Below, piece after piece: positions 53,689 through 62,152 of a stretch of DNA of 64,000 nt. Both the position numbers and the translations under genes were made by a program. Source of the stretch: an uncultured Clostridia bacterium. GTDB lineage: Bacteria > Bacillota > Clostridia > Christensenellales > HGM11417. Location: positions 111,203 to 175,202 of the forward strand of contig CALVJY010000002.1 of assembly GCA_944332455.1 (NCBI GenBank). The letters run 5' to 3'. Every line of letters starts with the position of its first letter. The stretch's first letter is position 1. The notes beneath the pieces were generated by a model. That model made no database searches and was not told the origin of the DNA. It was given only the letters and a program-made list of their open reading frames with translations.

Positions 53689-55065
53689 CTAATTTTCACC
53701 TTTTTGACACATTCCGGCGGCCTCCTCCAGGCGGAGATCGTTGCGGATCTGCCGTTCCACTTTGTGCCGCACCACGAAGTAGCAGACCAGGTGGAACAGG
53801 CAGGTCACCAGCCAGGAGATGGGATAGGAGATGTAGAGCATATCCAGATTGCGGTCCGCGGCGAACACCGTGTAGATCCACAGGATGCGCAGCCCGCACA
53901 CTCCGATGATGGAGGCCGCCATGGGCACCACCGAGCGGCCCATCCCCCGCAGGGCGCCCACCAGGACCTCCATGATGCCGCACAAAAAGTAGGTGGTCAC
54001 GATAAAGGTCATGCGGTTGATGCCGTAGGCGATGACCTCGGGCTCCCGGTTGTAGATGGACAGCAGCGGGGTGGCCAGCAGCATGACCACCGCCCCCATC
54101 ACTGCGCCCAGCACAAAGACGATGATCAGGCACTGTCGCAGCACCAGCCGCATGTTCCCGGTCTTTTGGGCCCCGAAGTTCTGAGCGGTAAAGGTCAGGC
54201 AGGCCTGGGAAACCGCATTCATAGAGGTGTACACAAAGCCCTCGATGCTGGCGGCGGCGGTGTTTCCGGCCACCGCGATGTCCCCGAAGGAGTTGACCGA
54301 GGACTGGATGACCACGTTGGAGAGGGAGAAAATGGTACCCTGGATGCCGGCGGGCAGCCCGATGCGGATCATGTCTCCCAGGGCCTCCCTGTCGATTCGG
54401 ACACGGCGGAAGCTCAGATGTCCGAAGCCCTTGCGGCGGATCAGCACGAACAGCACGGCCAGGGCCGAAAAGACCTCGGAGACCACGGTGGCGATGGCCA
54501 CCCCGTCCACGCTCATGCCGAAGCCCGCCACAAAGGTACAGTTCAGGGCGACGTTGATCATGCCCGAGATACAGAGGATGATCAGGGGGCGCTTGGTGTC
54601 CCCGCAGGCCCGCAGAATGGAGGCCCCGAAGTTGTAGAGGATCAGCACGGGCATCCCCAGAAAGTAGATGCGCATGTACAGCGAAGACAGGGGCAGCACG
54701 TTCTCCGGCGTCTGCATCAGTTCGAGCAGCCAGGGCGAGGCAAAGACCCCCACCGCCCCGATGACGACGCCCCCGATCAGGCTGACGGGGACGGAGGTAT
54801 GCACCACGGCGTCGGCCCGCTTTTCGTCTCCGGCGCCCACCCAGCGGGACATGTTGGCCAGCGCGCCCACCGAAAGCCCGACGAACAGATTGACCAGCAG
54901 GTTGACCAGGGAGGAGGTAGCCCCCACCGCCCCCATGGCCACGTGGCCGGAGAACTGTCCCACCACGATGATGTCGGCGGCGTTGTACAGAAGCTGCAGA
55001 ATGCCGGTTGCCATCAGGGGCAGGGAAAAGCAGATGATCTTGCCCAGCAGCGGGCGCTCGGTCAT
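53689..55065 (-). CDS. MATE-family multidrug/sodium antiporter
   Basis: 458 residues from the ATG of MTERPLLGKIICFSLPLMATG, with GGCGGAG 6 bases upstream. This length is standard for MATE proteins with 12 helices. The two homologous halves are visible (NAADIIVVGQFSGHVAMGAVGA early, NSFGDIAVAGNTAAASIEGF in the second half). An in-frame ATG at 55176 would add an Arg/Glu-rich 37-residue tail. That segment is polypyrimidine DNA like other intergenic spaces here, so it is not preferred. Exports cationic compounds using a Na+ or H+ gradient. Confidence 0.92.
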   Translation of the reverse strand: MTERPLLGKIICFSLPLMATGILQLLYNAADIIVVGQFSGHVAMGAVGATSSLVNLLVNLFVGLSVGALANMSRWVGAGDEKRADAVVHTSVPVSLIGGVVIGAVGVFASPWLLELMQTPENVLPLSSLYMRIYFLGMPVLILYNFGASILRACGDTKRPLIILCISGMINVALNCTFVAGFGMSVDGVAIATVVSEVFSALAVLFVLIRRKGFGHLSFRRVRIDREALGDMIRIGLPAGIQGTIFSLSNVVIQSSVNSFGDIAVAGNTAAASIEGFVYTSMNAVSQACLTFTAQNFGAQKTGNMRLVLRQCLIIVFVLGAVMGAVVMLLATPLLSIYNREPEVIAYGINRMTFIVTTYFLCGIMEVLVGALRGMGRSVVPMAASIIGVCGLRILWIYTVFAADRNLDMLYISYPISWLVTCLFHLVCYFVVRHKVERQIRNDLRLEEAAGMCQKGEN

Positions 55066-55474
55066 GTTGCTCCGCCTTTGGCGCCGCTCCGCCCTTCTTT
55101 CCTGTCTCTGCCTCTTTCGTTCGGCTTTCAGCCGATTTTTTTCCTCTCTTCTTCCGATCCGTTCGGCCCGTTCCATCTTAAAAGCCCTCTTCGGCTCCTT
55201 CTCGTACTCTCGTCTTTTCCCCGCTCGTCCGTTTCCCGCTCGTCTTTTTCCCGCCGGTCTTCCGGCCGGCAGAAAAAGTCGCAAGGCCGGACGCCCGCCT
55301 CACAGACTTTTCGCAAGGCTCGGCTTTCGGCCCGTTCAAGTATTATACTACTCGGGCGTTCTTCCGTCAAGTCTTTGGCCTCGTCCCGTCAAAAATTTTT
55401 TATCCTTTCCCCCGGACAGAGGAAAAAGAAGGCCCTTTCAAGCCTTCTTTTTCCTCTGTTATGCCAAACAAACT
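55066..55474 (-). terminator. Intergenic region with a bidirectional terminator at 55416-55459
   Basis: A perfect 18-base inverted repeat (55416-55433 and 55442-55459) whose inner arms GAAGGC/GCCTTC are flanked by AAAAA and TTTTT, so it can work on either strand. On the minus strand it closes the hprK operon. The rest, 55066-55415, is pyrimidine-rich and holds no supported gene. Confidence 0.75.
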
Positions 55475-56179
55475 TTATCCCGGCGGGAGTGTTTTTCTGC
55501 GGTTCAGCCGGCTCTTTCCCGGGCTCTCCACCGAGAAGCCCTCGATCAGTTCTCCGCCGTCCAGGGCCTCTCCCTCGGTCAAAATGATCAGGGCGATGAG
55601 CAGCACCAGAAAGGCGATGGTCAGCGAACTTAGCGCCAGATTTCTGCGCAGGGTAGTGATCTCCTCGGCGCGGATGATGAGGGGAAAGACGAACAGCAGT
55701 CCCAAAAACAGCTGAAAGAAGATCAGGCCCCAAAGTTCCGGCCGTCCCCCGAAGACCCACAGCAGGACGGCGGCCGTCCACAGCAGGCCGACCAGGGCAA
55801 AGGTGAACCACTTTAGACCGTGCTCCATTCGCTCGGCGATCAGGCCGTACGCCAGATAGAGGACCAGCGTCCCCCCGAACGCCGCCAAAAGTCTGAGGGC
55901 GAAGGGGCCTGAAAGAGAGACATCCAGTGGGATCAGGCAGGCCGCCATACCCAGCCCGCAGCCCGCAGCCGCAAGGGCGATGGTCAGCACGGTCTGCCAG
56001 AGTTCCTCGGAGCGCCGGAAGGCAAAGGCCAGCCCCCCGGCCGCGATCAGCAGCGCGGCGCCGATCCCCAGGGCCGTCCAGGGGTTTTCCAAAAGGGCCA
56101 GCCCGGCGCAGAGCACGAGGTCGGCGCCCAGCAAAAAAGCGGCCATGGTCCCGAAGCAGATTCTGAATTTGTCGCTCAT
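55475..56179 (-). CDS. Membrane protein of unknown function downstream of hprK
   Basis: 234 residues from an ATG preceded by GGAGAAAGAAC. A longer overlapping frame through hprK is an artefact. About seven hydrophobic segments alternate with short loops (residues 8-205), with a charged RAEEITTLRRN loop and a basic C-terminal tail. No family was recognised. It follows hprK by 41 bases and is probably co-transcribed. Confidence 0.7.
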   Translation of the reverse strand: MSDKFRICFGTMAAFLLGADLVLCAGLALLENPWTALGIGAALLIAAGGLAFAFRRSEELWQTVLTIALAAAGCGLGMAACLIPLDVSLSGPFALRLLAAFGGTLVLYLAYGLIAERMEHGLKWFTFALVGLLWTAAVLLWVFGGRPELWGLIFFQLFLGLLFVFPLIIRAEEITTLRRNLALSSLTIAFLVLLIALIILTEGEALDGGELIEGFSVESPGKSRLNRRKTLPPG

Positions 56180-56220
56180 GTTCTTTCTCCTGCGAGGGCG
56201 TCCCCTCCCCTCCGACCCTC

Positions 56221-57159
56221 TCAGAAATTCAGGGAGCGGTTGATGATCTCCTTGGCGGCGTCGTAGCCCAGCTCTTTTAGGCGGCTGTTGCGGGCGGCGA
56301 CCTCCAGAATGATGGCCAGGTTCCGCCCGGGGCGGACGGGAATGATCAGCTTGGGCAGGGTGACCCCCAAAATCTCCTCGTAGAGGGGCTTGTCGCCCAG
56401 GCGGTCGTAGACCTTGTTTTCGTCCCAGTTTTCCAGCTCGACCACCAGGTCGATCTGCTTTTCCTGGAGCACCGAACCCACGCCGTACATGCTGCGCACG
56501 TCGATGATGCCGATGCCCCGGATCTCCATGAAGTAGCGGATCATCTCGGGACAGCTGCCGATCAGCTTGGCGTCGATGCGCTTGATGATGACCGAGTCGT
56601 CTGCGATCATGCGGTGCCCCCGTTTGACCATCTCCAGCGCGGTCTCGCTCTTGCCGATGCCGCTCTTGCCGGTCAGCAGAATGCCCATGCCGTAGACGTC
56701 CAGCAGTCCCCCGTGCCGGGTCAGCGAGGGGGCCAGCTCCCGGTTGAGGTACATGACCAGCAGGTTGATGATGCTGCTGGTGGTGTGGTCGGAGACCATC
56801 AGGGGGATGTGATGCCGGCCGCACACCGTCAGAAGTTCTGGAAAGATCTCCCGCCCCCGGCTGACGATGATGCAGGGAATGGTCTGCTCGGCCAGACGGG
56901 TCAGGGCGGCGGTGCGCGCTTCGGCCTCCATGGCCAGCAGGTATTCAAACTCGGCGTTGCCCAGCACCTGCACCCGGTTCACCCCGAAGTAGTCGGTAAA
57001 GCCGGCCAGAAGCAGCCCGGGCCGGGAGACGTTGACGGTGTTGAGCAGCATTTCGGCCTCCCCGCCCAACACTACTTTGCAGTTCAGGTCCGCGGCAAAT
57101 TTTGAAACCGCCACTTTTTTTTCGATGACGGTCTGCTCCATGTCGCCCTTTCGTTCCAT
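56221..57159 (-). CDS. hprK: HPr kinase/phosphorylase
   Basis: 312 residues with GGAGTG 8 bases upstream. N-terminal domain of residues 1-130, then the catalytic domain: Walker A TGKSGIGKSETAL near residue 160, ADDSVIIKRI, the family signature EIRGIGIIDVRSMYG near 205, and the C-terminal PVRPGRN-x-A loop. It phosphorylates HPr at Ser46 in response to fructose-1,6-bisphosphate and thereby switches carbon catabolite repression in Firmicutes. It lies 4 bases after the phosphatase gene. Confidence 0.97.
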   Translation of the reverse strand: MERKGDMEQTVIEKKVAVSKFAADLNCKVVLGGEAEMLLNTVNVSRPGLLLAGFTDYFGVNRVQVLGNAEFEYLLAMEAEARTAALTRLAEQTIPCIIVSRGREIFPELLTVCGRHHIPLMVSDHTTSSIINLLVMYLNRELAPSLTRHGGLLDVYGMGILLTGKSGIGKSETALEMVKRGHRMIADDSVIIKRIDAKLIGSCPEMIRYFMEIRGIGIIDVRSMYGVGSVLQEKQIDLVVELENWDENKVYDRLGDKPLYEEILGVTLPKLIIPVRPGRNLAIILEVAARNSRLKELGYDAAKEIINRSLNF

Positions 57160-57163
57160 GTCG

Positions 57164-58006
57164 TCACTCCTTTCCCGGCAGCTCGGGTTCTTTCAGGCCG
57201 CAGTAGGCCACCATGGTCCTGGCCACCCCGTCCTCGTCGTTGGAGGGGCAGACGCAGTCGGCGGCCTCCTTCAGGGCGGGCTGGGCGTTTTCCACCGCAA
57301 AGCCCACGGCGGCGGCCTCGATCAGGGGCAGGTCGTTGATGCCGTCCCCGAAGCCGAGGACGTTTTCCAGGCTCTTGCCCATGCGCTCGGCCACAAAGCG
57401 GACGGCCTCTCCCTTGGAGACCCCCTTGGCCAGCACCTCGAAGAAGATGGGCTTGGACAGGCAGTAGTAAAAATCTCCGCCCCGCTCGGCCGAAAAATCC
57501 CGCAGCATGGCGGCGGCCTCCTCGGGGGCGGCGATGACCAGGATCTTGCACAGCTCCAGCCGGTTTTGCTCCACAAACTCGGACAGGGGGACGCCGACCT
57601 CCTCGGCTTCCACCTCGCACACCCGCTCGTACTCGGCCGTGCGGGCGTCCCGGCGGGTCACATACAGCCGGTCCTTGTGGTAGATCTGCACCTGGCCGGG
57701 GCCTTTTTCCAGCTTTTTCAGGTGCCAGACCGCCGATTCCCAGTCCAGGGGGCGGTACAGCACCTCCTCCCCGGTCTCCAGATCCTCGATCATGGCCCCC
57801 TGGTAGGAGATGACCAGCCCCCGGGTCAGGCCGGCCCGGGCGGCCGACTTGCGGGCCGAGCCGTTGGTGCGGCCGGTGGTGATCAGAAAGGCGCCGCCCT
57901 CTTCGGTGAACTCGGCGATGACGGCCTTGGTGTAGTCGCTGACGGTCAGATCCGACCGCAGCAGAGTGTCGTCAAAGTCGCTGGCGACAATGCAGTATTT
58001 CGTCAT
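57164..58006 (-). CDS. Cof-type HAD-superfamily phosphatase
   Basis: 280 residues. HAD motif I is SDFDDTLL near residue 9 (both catalytic Asp), motif II is LITTGR near 42, the conserved Lys lies in the VSKGEAV helix near 199, and motif IV is GFGDGINDLPLIEAA near 222. A C2 cap lies between motifs II and III. Dephosphorylates small phosphometabolites. First gene of a three-gene unit with hprK and a membrane protein. Its ribosome binding site is weak. Confidence 0.93.
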   Translation of the reverse strand: MTKYCIVASDFDDTLLRSDLTVSDYTKAVIAEFTEEGGAFLITTGRTNGSARKSAARAGLTRGLVISYQGAMIEDLETGEEVLYRPLDWESAVWHLKKLEKGPGQVQIYHKDRLYVTRRDARTAEYERVCEVEAEEVGVPLSEFVEQNRLELCKILVIAAPEEAAAMLRDFSAERGGDFYYCLSKPIFFEVLAKGVSKGEAVRFVAERMGKSLENVLGFGDGINDLPLIEAAAVGFAVENAQPALKEAADCVCPSNDEDGVARTMVAYCGLKEPELPGKE

Positions 58007-58078
58007 GGTTCTTCAGTCGATCCCGAACAAAAGTCCGCTATGTATCCCCTTGCCGGGGATCCCTCCCCCGGCGGGTGT

Positions 58079-58114
58079 AAAAAAGACGAGGACCGGACGG
58101 CCGTCGTCTTTTTT
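58079..58114 (-). terminator. Terminator of the HU gene
   Basis: AAAAAAGACGA / TCGTCTTTTTT arms around a GC-rich inner hairpin, directly after the HU stop. Confidence 0.8.
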
Positions 58115-58117
58115 TGC

Positions 58118-58396
58118 TCAGTCCTGATTGAACAGATCCTTGAAGGATTTGCCGGGTTTGAAGGCGGGCACGCAGGTCTCCGCGATCCGGACCTTTTCCT
58201 TGGTCCGGGGGTTGATGCCTTCGCGGGCGGGTTTCTTTTTCAGCTCGAAGGTCCCGAAGCCGATCAGCTGCACCTTTTCGTCGTCGCGGAAGGCTTCCAC
58301 GATGGAGGCGATCACGGCGTCGTAGGCGGCCTCGGCCTGCTTGTTGGTGAGGCCCGCTTTGGCGGCCACGGATTTGATCAGTTCGCTTTTGTTCAT
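58118..58396 (-). CDS. hup: HU-family nucleoid DNA-binding protein
   Basis: 92 residues, AGGAGG 8 bases before the ATG. N-terminal helices NKSELIKSVAAKAGLTNKQAEAAYDAV, the core VQLIGFGTFELKKKPAREGINPRTKE with the DNA-intercalating Pro in INPRT, and the C-terminal AFKPGKSFKDLFN are canonical. It bends and compacts DNA. Monocistronic with promoter and terminator. Confidence 0.97.
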   Translation of the reverse strand: MNKSELIKSVAAKAGLTNKQAEAAYDAVIASIVEAFRDDEKVQLIGFGTFELKKKPAREGINPRTKEKVRIAETCVPAFKPGKSFKDLFNQD

Positions 58397-58435
58397 GGGA
58401 TTTTCCTCCTGTCAATACGGATTGGGTTTGCTAGT

Positions 58436-58464
58436 ATTATAGCACAATTCCCCGCCATTGTAAA
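58436..58464 (-). promoter_or_regulatory. Promoter of the HU gene
   Basis: TTTACA (58459-58464), 17 bases, TATAAT (58436-58441) on the minus strand. Confidence 0.85.
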
Positions 58465-58580
58465 CATTTATTTAAAAAAAATCCGCCCTTCCCCGAAATT
58501 TTGGGCCGGATCCCCCCTTTTGGGGCCGAAAACGGCCCTCTTTGCCCCCTTTTCCGGGACAATTTTTCCCGCTCTCCCTC

Positions 58581-58690
58581 TTTTTCAGGGAATCTCCTCT
58601 TCTTTTTCAGGGAATCTCCTCTTCTTTTCCGGGGAAGCCTCTCTTCTTTTCCGGGGATCCCCGCTCTCTTTTCAGGGAATCCCCCGTTCA
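58581..58690. repeat. 22-base tandem repeat, five copies
   Basis: Units start at 58581, 58603, 58625, 58647 and 58669. The first two are identical (TTTTTCAGGGAATCTCCTC plus TTC), the others diverge. A weaker copy precedes the array. The period equals two DNA helical turns. The rest of 58465-58977 is pyrimidine-rich with no supported gene. Confidence 0.85.
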
Positions 58691-58977
58691 GGATTTTTCG
58701 TCCCCCTGTCTCCGGGTTTTCTTTCCGGCCGAGGCCCTGTTCGGGATTTTCCGTCCCCCGGCCTTTCCCCGGCCGTCACCCCCCTCCGGTCGGCCGAAAA
58801 AAATTTTTTCACTTTTTTCCAATAAATTGCCTCGCTGCGGTGTCTAAACAGTGTACGGCCCTTCCGAAGGCGCCCGCCGGGCCGGGAAAAATGAATGCCC
58901 GCAGTTCAAAACGCTCAACAGGGCCGCGTCCCCTGCTTTGCCTGAAAAAAACTTTCTATGATACAAGGAGGAAAAAA

Positions 58978-59712
58978 ATGAAAAAAGTGTTGAAAGGTTG
59001 CAGCGCCCTGATGCTGGCTTTGGTTTTGGTCCTGGCGAGCGGCTGCAATCCGAATTACAGGCCGGAATTTGAGTATGGAGATTTTATTTGCAGAGAATGG
59101 ATAGAAGGAAAAATCTATATTACAGATTTATCAGAGCAGGGAAAACAAAAAAGAGTTTTGATTGTTCCGGAAGAGGTAAATGGTAAACCGGTGGTCACGA
59201 TTCGGAATCCTGCAAAATGGGGAGGAACTGAATGGAAAAGTGAAGGCTTAGAAAAAGTCTATTTACCTTGGGATCTAAATGTTGATTTGCCGACATTTCG
59301 GCTTTATTTTAATCTATCTATTTTCATAATAGAATTTCGAGATTTGGAAAATTTTGTATTCAGCAGTTTTTTTAGAGATACGAACAATCTTTATGTGCAT
59401 CACCAAATTCATAAGGAGTTTTTCAAATTAGAATGGGGCGTTAATCCTGCCAATGTAACTTACTATTACAATGACGGCAGAACAGAGAATTACGGATGTT
59501 ATTGGCTGGACAATGTCCCGTATGGCTCCTTGTTAGATGTTTTGCCGCCTGAAAATCCGGTCAGCAAAGGCAAACGCTTTGCCGGATGGTTCAAGGAGCC
59601 GGAGTGTATCAACGCATGGGATTTTGAAAAAGATACCACCCCGGCAGAAAAGTTAGATGAGGACGGCAATGTTATTTACCAAGAGACCGCCCTCTACGCA
59701 AAGTGGATCTGA
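58978..59712 (+). CDS. Lipoprotein with C-terminal Listeria-Bacteroides-type repeat, AT-rich core
   Basis: 244 residues, AAGGAGG 7 bases before the ATG. A longer upstream frame runs through repeats and is rejected. The lipobox is LASGC. The middle (residues about 30-195) resembles a leucine-rich-repeat or beta-strand surface module (ITDLSEQGKQKRVLIVPEEV, VYLPWDLN). The end (GKRFAGWFKEPECINAWDFEK to YAKW) is a Listeria-Bacteroides (Flg_new/InlB-B) repeat, typical of secreted Firmicute proteins. The bases for residues 28-195 are far more AT-rich than the signal peptide and C-terminus, so the gene is a mosaic or recently acquired. Confidence 0.75.
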   Translation: MKKVLKGCSALMLALVLVLASGCNPNYRPEFEYGDFICREWIEGKIYITDLSEQGKQKRVLIVPEEVNGKPVVTIRNPAKWGGTEWKSEGLEKVYLPWDLNVDLPTFRLYFNLSIFIIEFRDLENFVFSSFFRDTNNLYVHHQIHKEFFKLEWGVNPANVTYYYNDGRTENYGCYWLDNVPYGSLLDVLPPENPVSKGKRFAGWFKEPECINAWDFEKDTTPAEKLDEDGNVIYQETALYAKWI

Positions 59713-59743
59713 AAAGATCTGAAAAATACAGGGAGGAAACAAG

Positions 59744-60982
59744 ATGAAAAAATTTGCACTGTGTCTGACGGTCCTCGTCCTGCTGCTGACCGCCTTCGGG
59801 TGCGCCGGCGGCTACGGGACCCCCGACGAGTTCGCCCCCTCCGGGGAGTTCACCGAGGAACCCGGCGAGGCCCCTGAGGAGAGTCAGGAAAACCTGCCTG
59901 CGGCCGGCCAGCTGACGGCGGGGGCCTGGAGCGACCTGGACAACTGGAGCCTGTGGCTGGACCTGCTGACCCGGGGCCCGAACGGTCAGGGAGAATTCGC
60001 CCCGGCCTATGCCGCCTGCCAAAAGGGCGCCCGCTTCCGCTTTCCGGTGAAGGTGACCCGCGCCGACCGGGTGCTGTACGAGGAGAACGGCCGGGAGATC
60101 CTGGCCCCCGCCGCGGACGTGGAGGTGAAGCTGCTGGCCGACGGGCAGGAGATCTTTGCCGCCCGCACCGATGCAGCCGGACGGGCCTTTCTGTTCGCGG
60201 ACGAGATCGCCAACGTGCAGGGCTTTCGGGTGCAGGCCGGGAGCGGGAACCGGACCGCCGAGGCCGAGGCCCTGCCCGGGGAGGAGATCGTCCTGGTCCT
60301 GCCCGCGGCCGAAGACCGGGAGGAAGTGCTGGACCTGTGCCTGATCGTGGACACCACCGGCTCCATGGGGGACGAGATCTCCTACCTGAAGGCCGAGCTG
60401 CTGTCGGTGATCGAGGGCATCCAAAGCCGCTGTCCCAACGCCGCCATCCGGCTGAGCATGATCTTTTACCGCGACACTTCGGACGAGAATACCTCCTACC
60501 TGCTCCGCGCCTTTGACTTCTCCCGGAACGTCACCGCCCAGCGGGAGATCCTGGCCGTTCAGGGGGCCGGGGGAGGCGGAGACTACCCCGAGGCCGTGGA
60601 ACAGGCCCTTCAGGAGATGCTGGGTCTGTCCTGGTCCCCCTCGGCCACCCGGGTGGCCGTCCACCTGCTGGACGCCCCGCCCCACGACAAGAACCTGCCC
60701 GCCTTCTTCCGGGCGGTGGAGGAGGCCGCGGCCCTGGGCGTCCGCCTGCTCCCCGTGGTCTCCTCGGGCGCGGAAAAGGATGTGGAATACCTGATGCGCA
60801 ACGCCGCCGTCTACACCGGCAGCCAGTACGTCTTTCTGACCGACGACTCCGGCATCGGCGGGAAACATCTGGCCCCCAGCGTGGGCGATTACACCGTGGA
60901 ATACCTGAACGACCTGCTGGTCCGGGTGATCTCGGACCTCCACAACGGCACCCGCACCCCGCCGGCCGTCCGGCAGGCCTGA
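59744..60982 (+). CDS. Lipoprotein with von Willebrand factor A domain
   Basis: 412 residues, GGGAGG 7 bases before the ATG. Lipobox LTAFGC, then a Glu/Pro-rich linker, then a beta-rich domain (residues about 60-190: VEVKLLADGQEIFAARTDAAGRA). A vWA domain follows with the MIDAS motif DTTGSMGDE near residue 203, a Thr/Ser in the FYRDTSDE loop and a late Asp in VHLLDAPPHD. It probably binds a divalent metal and a protein or glycan ligand on the cell surface. It lies 31 bases after the preceding lipoprotein gene, so an operon is likely. Confidence 0.88.
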   Translation: MKKFALCLTVLVLLLTAFGCAGGYGTPDEFAPSGEFTEEPGEAPEESQENLPAAGQLTAGAWSDLDNWSLWLDLLTRGPNGQGEFAPAYAACQKGARFRFPVKVTRADRVLYEENGREILAPAADVEVKLLADGQEIFAARTDAAGRAFLFADEIANVQGFRVQAGSGNRTAEAEALPGEEIVLVLPAAEDREEVLDLCLIVDTTGSMGDEISYLKAELLSVIEGIQSRCPNAAIRLSMIFYRDTSDENTSYLLRAFDFSRNVTAQREILAVQGAGGGGDYPEAVEQALQEMLGLSWSPSATRVAVHLLDAPPHDKNLPAFFRAVEEAAALGVRLLPVVSSGAEKDVEYLMRNAAVYTGSQYVFLTDDSGIGGKHLAPSVGDYTVEYLNDLLVRVISDLHNGTRTPPAVRQA

Positions 60983-61016
60983 TCCGCCGCTCAAACGGCC
61001 AAACGGAGGGACTTTT

Positions 61017-61640
61017 GTGATCTCACGCGTTCAGAAAACTTTTCTTCTGCTCTTTGCCGCGGGGGCGGCGGCTTTCCTCTTGCTTCCCTGCCTGACGGGG
61101 CCGGATGCAAACGGGGAGATCAGGATCCTGAGTCTCATCGCCTTTTTTGTCGGCTGCGTCCTGCTGTTTCTGCCCTGGAAGATCCCCCGGTCTGAGGGCG
61201 GGACGGAGCGGGTGTGGCGGCTGCTTCTGCGGCTGCCCGTCCTCCTGTTTCCCTTTGTGCTCGTGGCGGTCTCCTTCAAGGGGCTCTTTCTCTTTCTCTC
61301 TCCCGAGGCCGAGGGGATCTTCCTGCCCCTGTTTTGGGGCCTCTGCCTGGGCTCTCTCCTCTTCTCGGTGCTGGGCGGGCTGGCGCACACGGCGCGCATC
61401 GGGGACAAGCGGGGAAAAGTTTTCCTGCTGCGGGGCTTTGCCTTCCTGCTGGCCGCCCTGCTGTTTGCCGTCCTGGCCCGGATGCTCTTTTCGGCCCTCC
61501 CCACCGAGGCCCTGTCCGGCCGGGTGCTGGCCGAATTTCCCCTGACCTGGCGGCAGCTTTTCCCCGTTCTGATCCTGGTCAAACTCATCCCGGACGCCCT
61601 GACCGCCTTCGCCGTCTTTCCCCCGCCTCCCCCGCTGTAG
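61017..61640 (+). CDS. Six-to-seven-helix membrane protein of unknown function
   Basis: 207 residues from a GTG, GGAGGG 7 bases upstream, 34 bases after the vWA lipoprotein and likely in the same operon. Hydrophobic segments cover residues 8-28, 38-55, 70-93, 100-120, 135-160 and 180-200. The chain ends FPPPPPL. No family was recognised. Confidence 0.65.
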   Translation: MISRVQKTFLLLFAAGAAAFLLLPCLTGPDANGEIRILSLIAFFVGCVLLFLPWKIPRSEGGTERVWRLLLRLPVLLFPFVLVAVSFKGLFLFLSPEAEGIFLPLFWGLCLGSLLFSVLGGLAHTARIGDKRGKVFLLRGFAFLLAALLFAVLARMLFSALPTEALSGRVLAEFPLTWRQLFPVLILVKLIPDALTAFAVFPPPPPL

Positions 61641-61657
61641 GGCCGGAAGGCCGCGCT

Positions 61658-61738
61658 TTGCAGGGCACGGCGTTTCTGCTGGAAAAGGAGACCATCACCG
61701 GCAAGGAGCTCATGGACCTGCTCGGCCAAAAGGGCTGA
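61658..61738 (+). pseudogene. Relic of the 3' end of an ftsH-like gene
   Basis: In frame with the TGA at 61736-61738 the DNA reads LQGTAFLLEKETITGKELMDLLGQKG. This matches the extreme C-terminal helix of FtsH metalloproteases (LLEKETITGEEF-type). Nothing upstream in this frame resembles the AAA or zinc-protease domains, so only about 26 codons remain. It may have been left by a deletion or recombination event at this site. Confidence 0.6.
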
Positions 61739-61825
61739 CCGGACAGACGGATCGGGTAACTTCACACGGCAGACAGCGGGCGGACTTGCACTCTCAAAGT
61801 AAGCTGATCGGACAGACGGATCGGG
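61734..61825. repeat. Two 23-base direct repeats
   Basis: GCTGACCGGACAGACGGATC-type copies at 61734-61756 and 61803-61825, one mismatch, flanking 46 bases. The first copy overlaps the stop of the ftsH relic. Confidence 0.75.
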
Positions 61826-61890
61826 GGAAACTTCCCCCCCTCTTCCCGCGATCTTCCCTTGATCCCTCAATATTGTGATTTCTTTCCCTC

Positions 61891-61923
61891 AGGACAGCGG
61901 CTCTTCCCGCTGTCCTTTTTTTT
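61891..61923 (+). terminator. Terminator after the lipoprotein operon
   Basis: AGGACAGCGG / CCGCTGTCCT, 6-base loop, eight T. Confidence 0.9.
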
Positions 61924-62028
61924 CTGAAAGCGGGGAAAAAAGCAAAAAAACGGATGGGCTTCCCCCTTCCATAAGATTTTTTTATGCGTTCCCCCCGAAA
62001 TTGCGATAAGGCGCCCGGCCGGAAATCT

Positions 62029-62057
62029 TTGCAAAATCCGGGATTTTGTTGTATGAT
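62029..62057 (+). promoter_or_regulatory. Promoter of the aminotransferase gene
   Basis: TTGCAA (62029-62034), 17 bases, TATGAT (62052-62057). A leader of about 90 bases with an AGACCG/CGGTCT-closed hairpin follows. Confidence 0.65.
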
Positions 62058-62152
62058 ATTACTTGCACATCAAAGAGAGTCTGAAAAGTTGAAGACCGAT
62101 CTTTTTCCCGGCGGCGGACAGCCGCTTTCTTTACGGTCTTTCGGAGGTACCC

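Noticed and set aside
55066..55176. Extended N-terminus of the MATE transporter starting at 55176 or 55284
   Set aside because: The added residues are Arg/Glu-rich translations of polypyrimidine intergenic DNA. The ATG at 55065 has a ribosome binding site and gives the standard family length.
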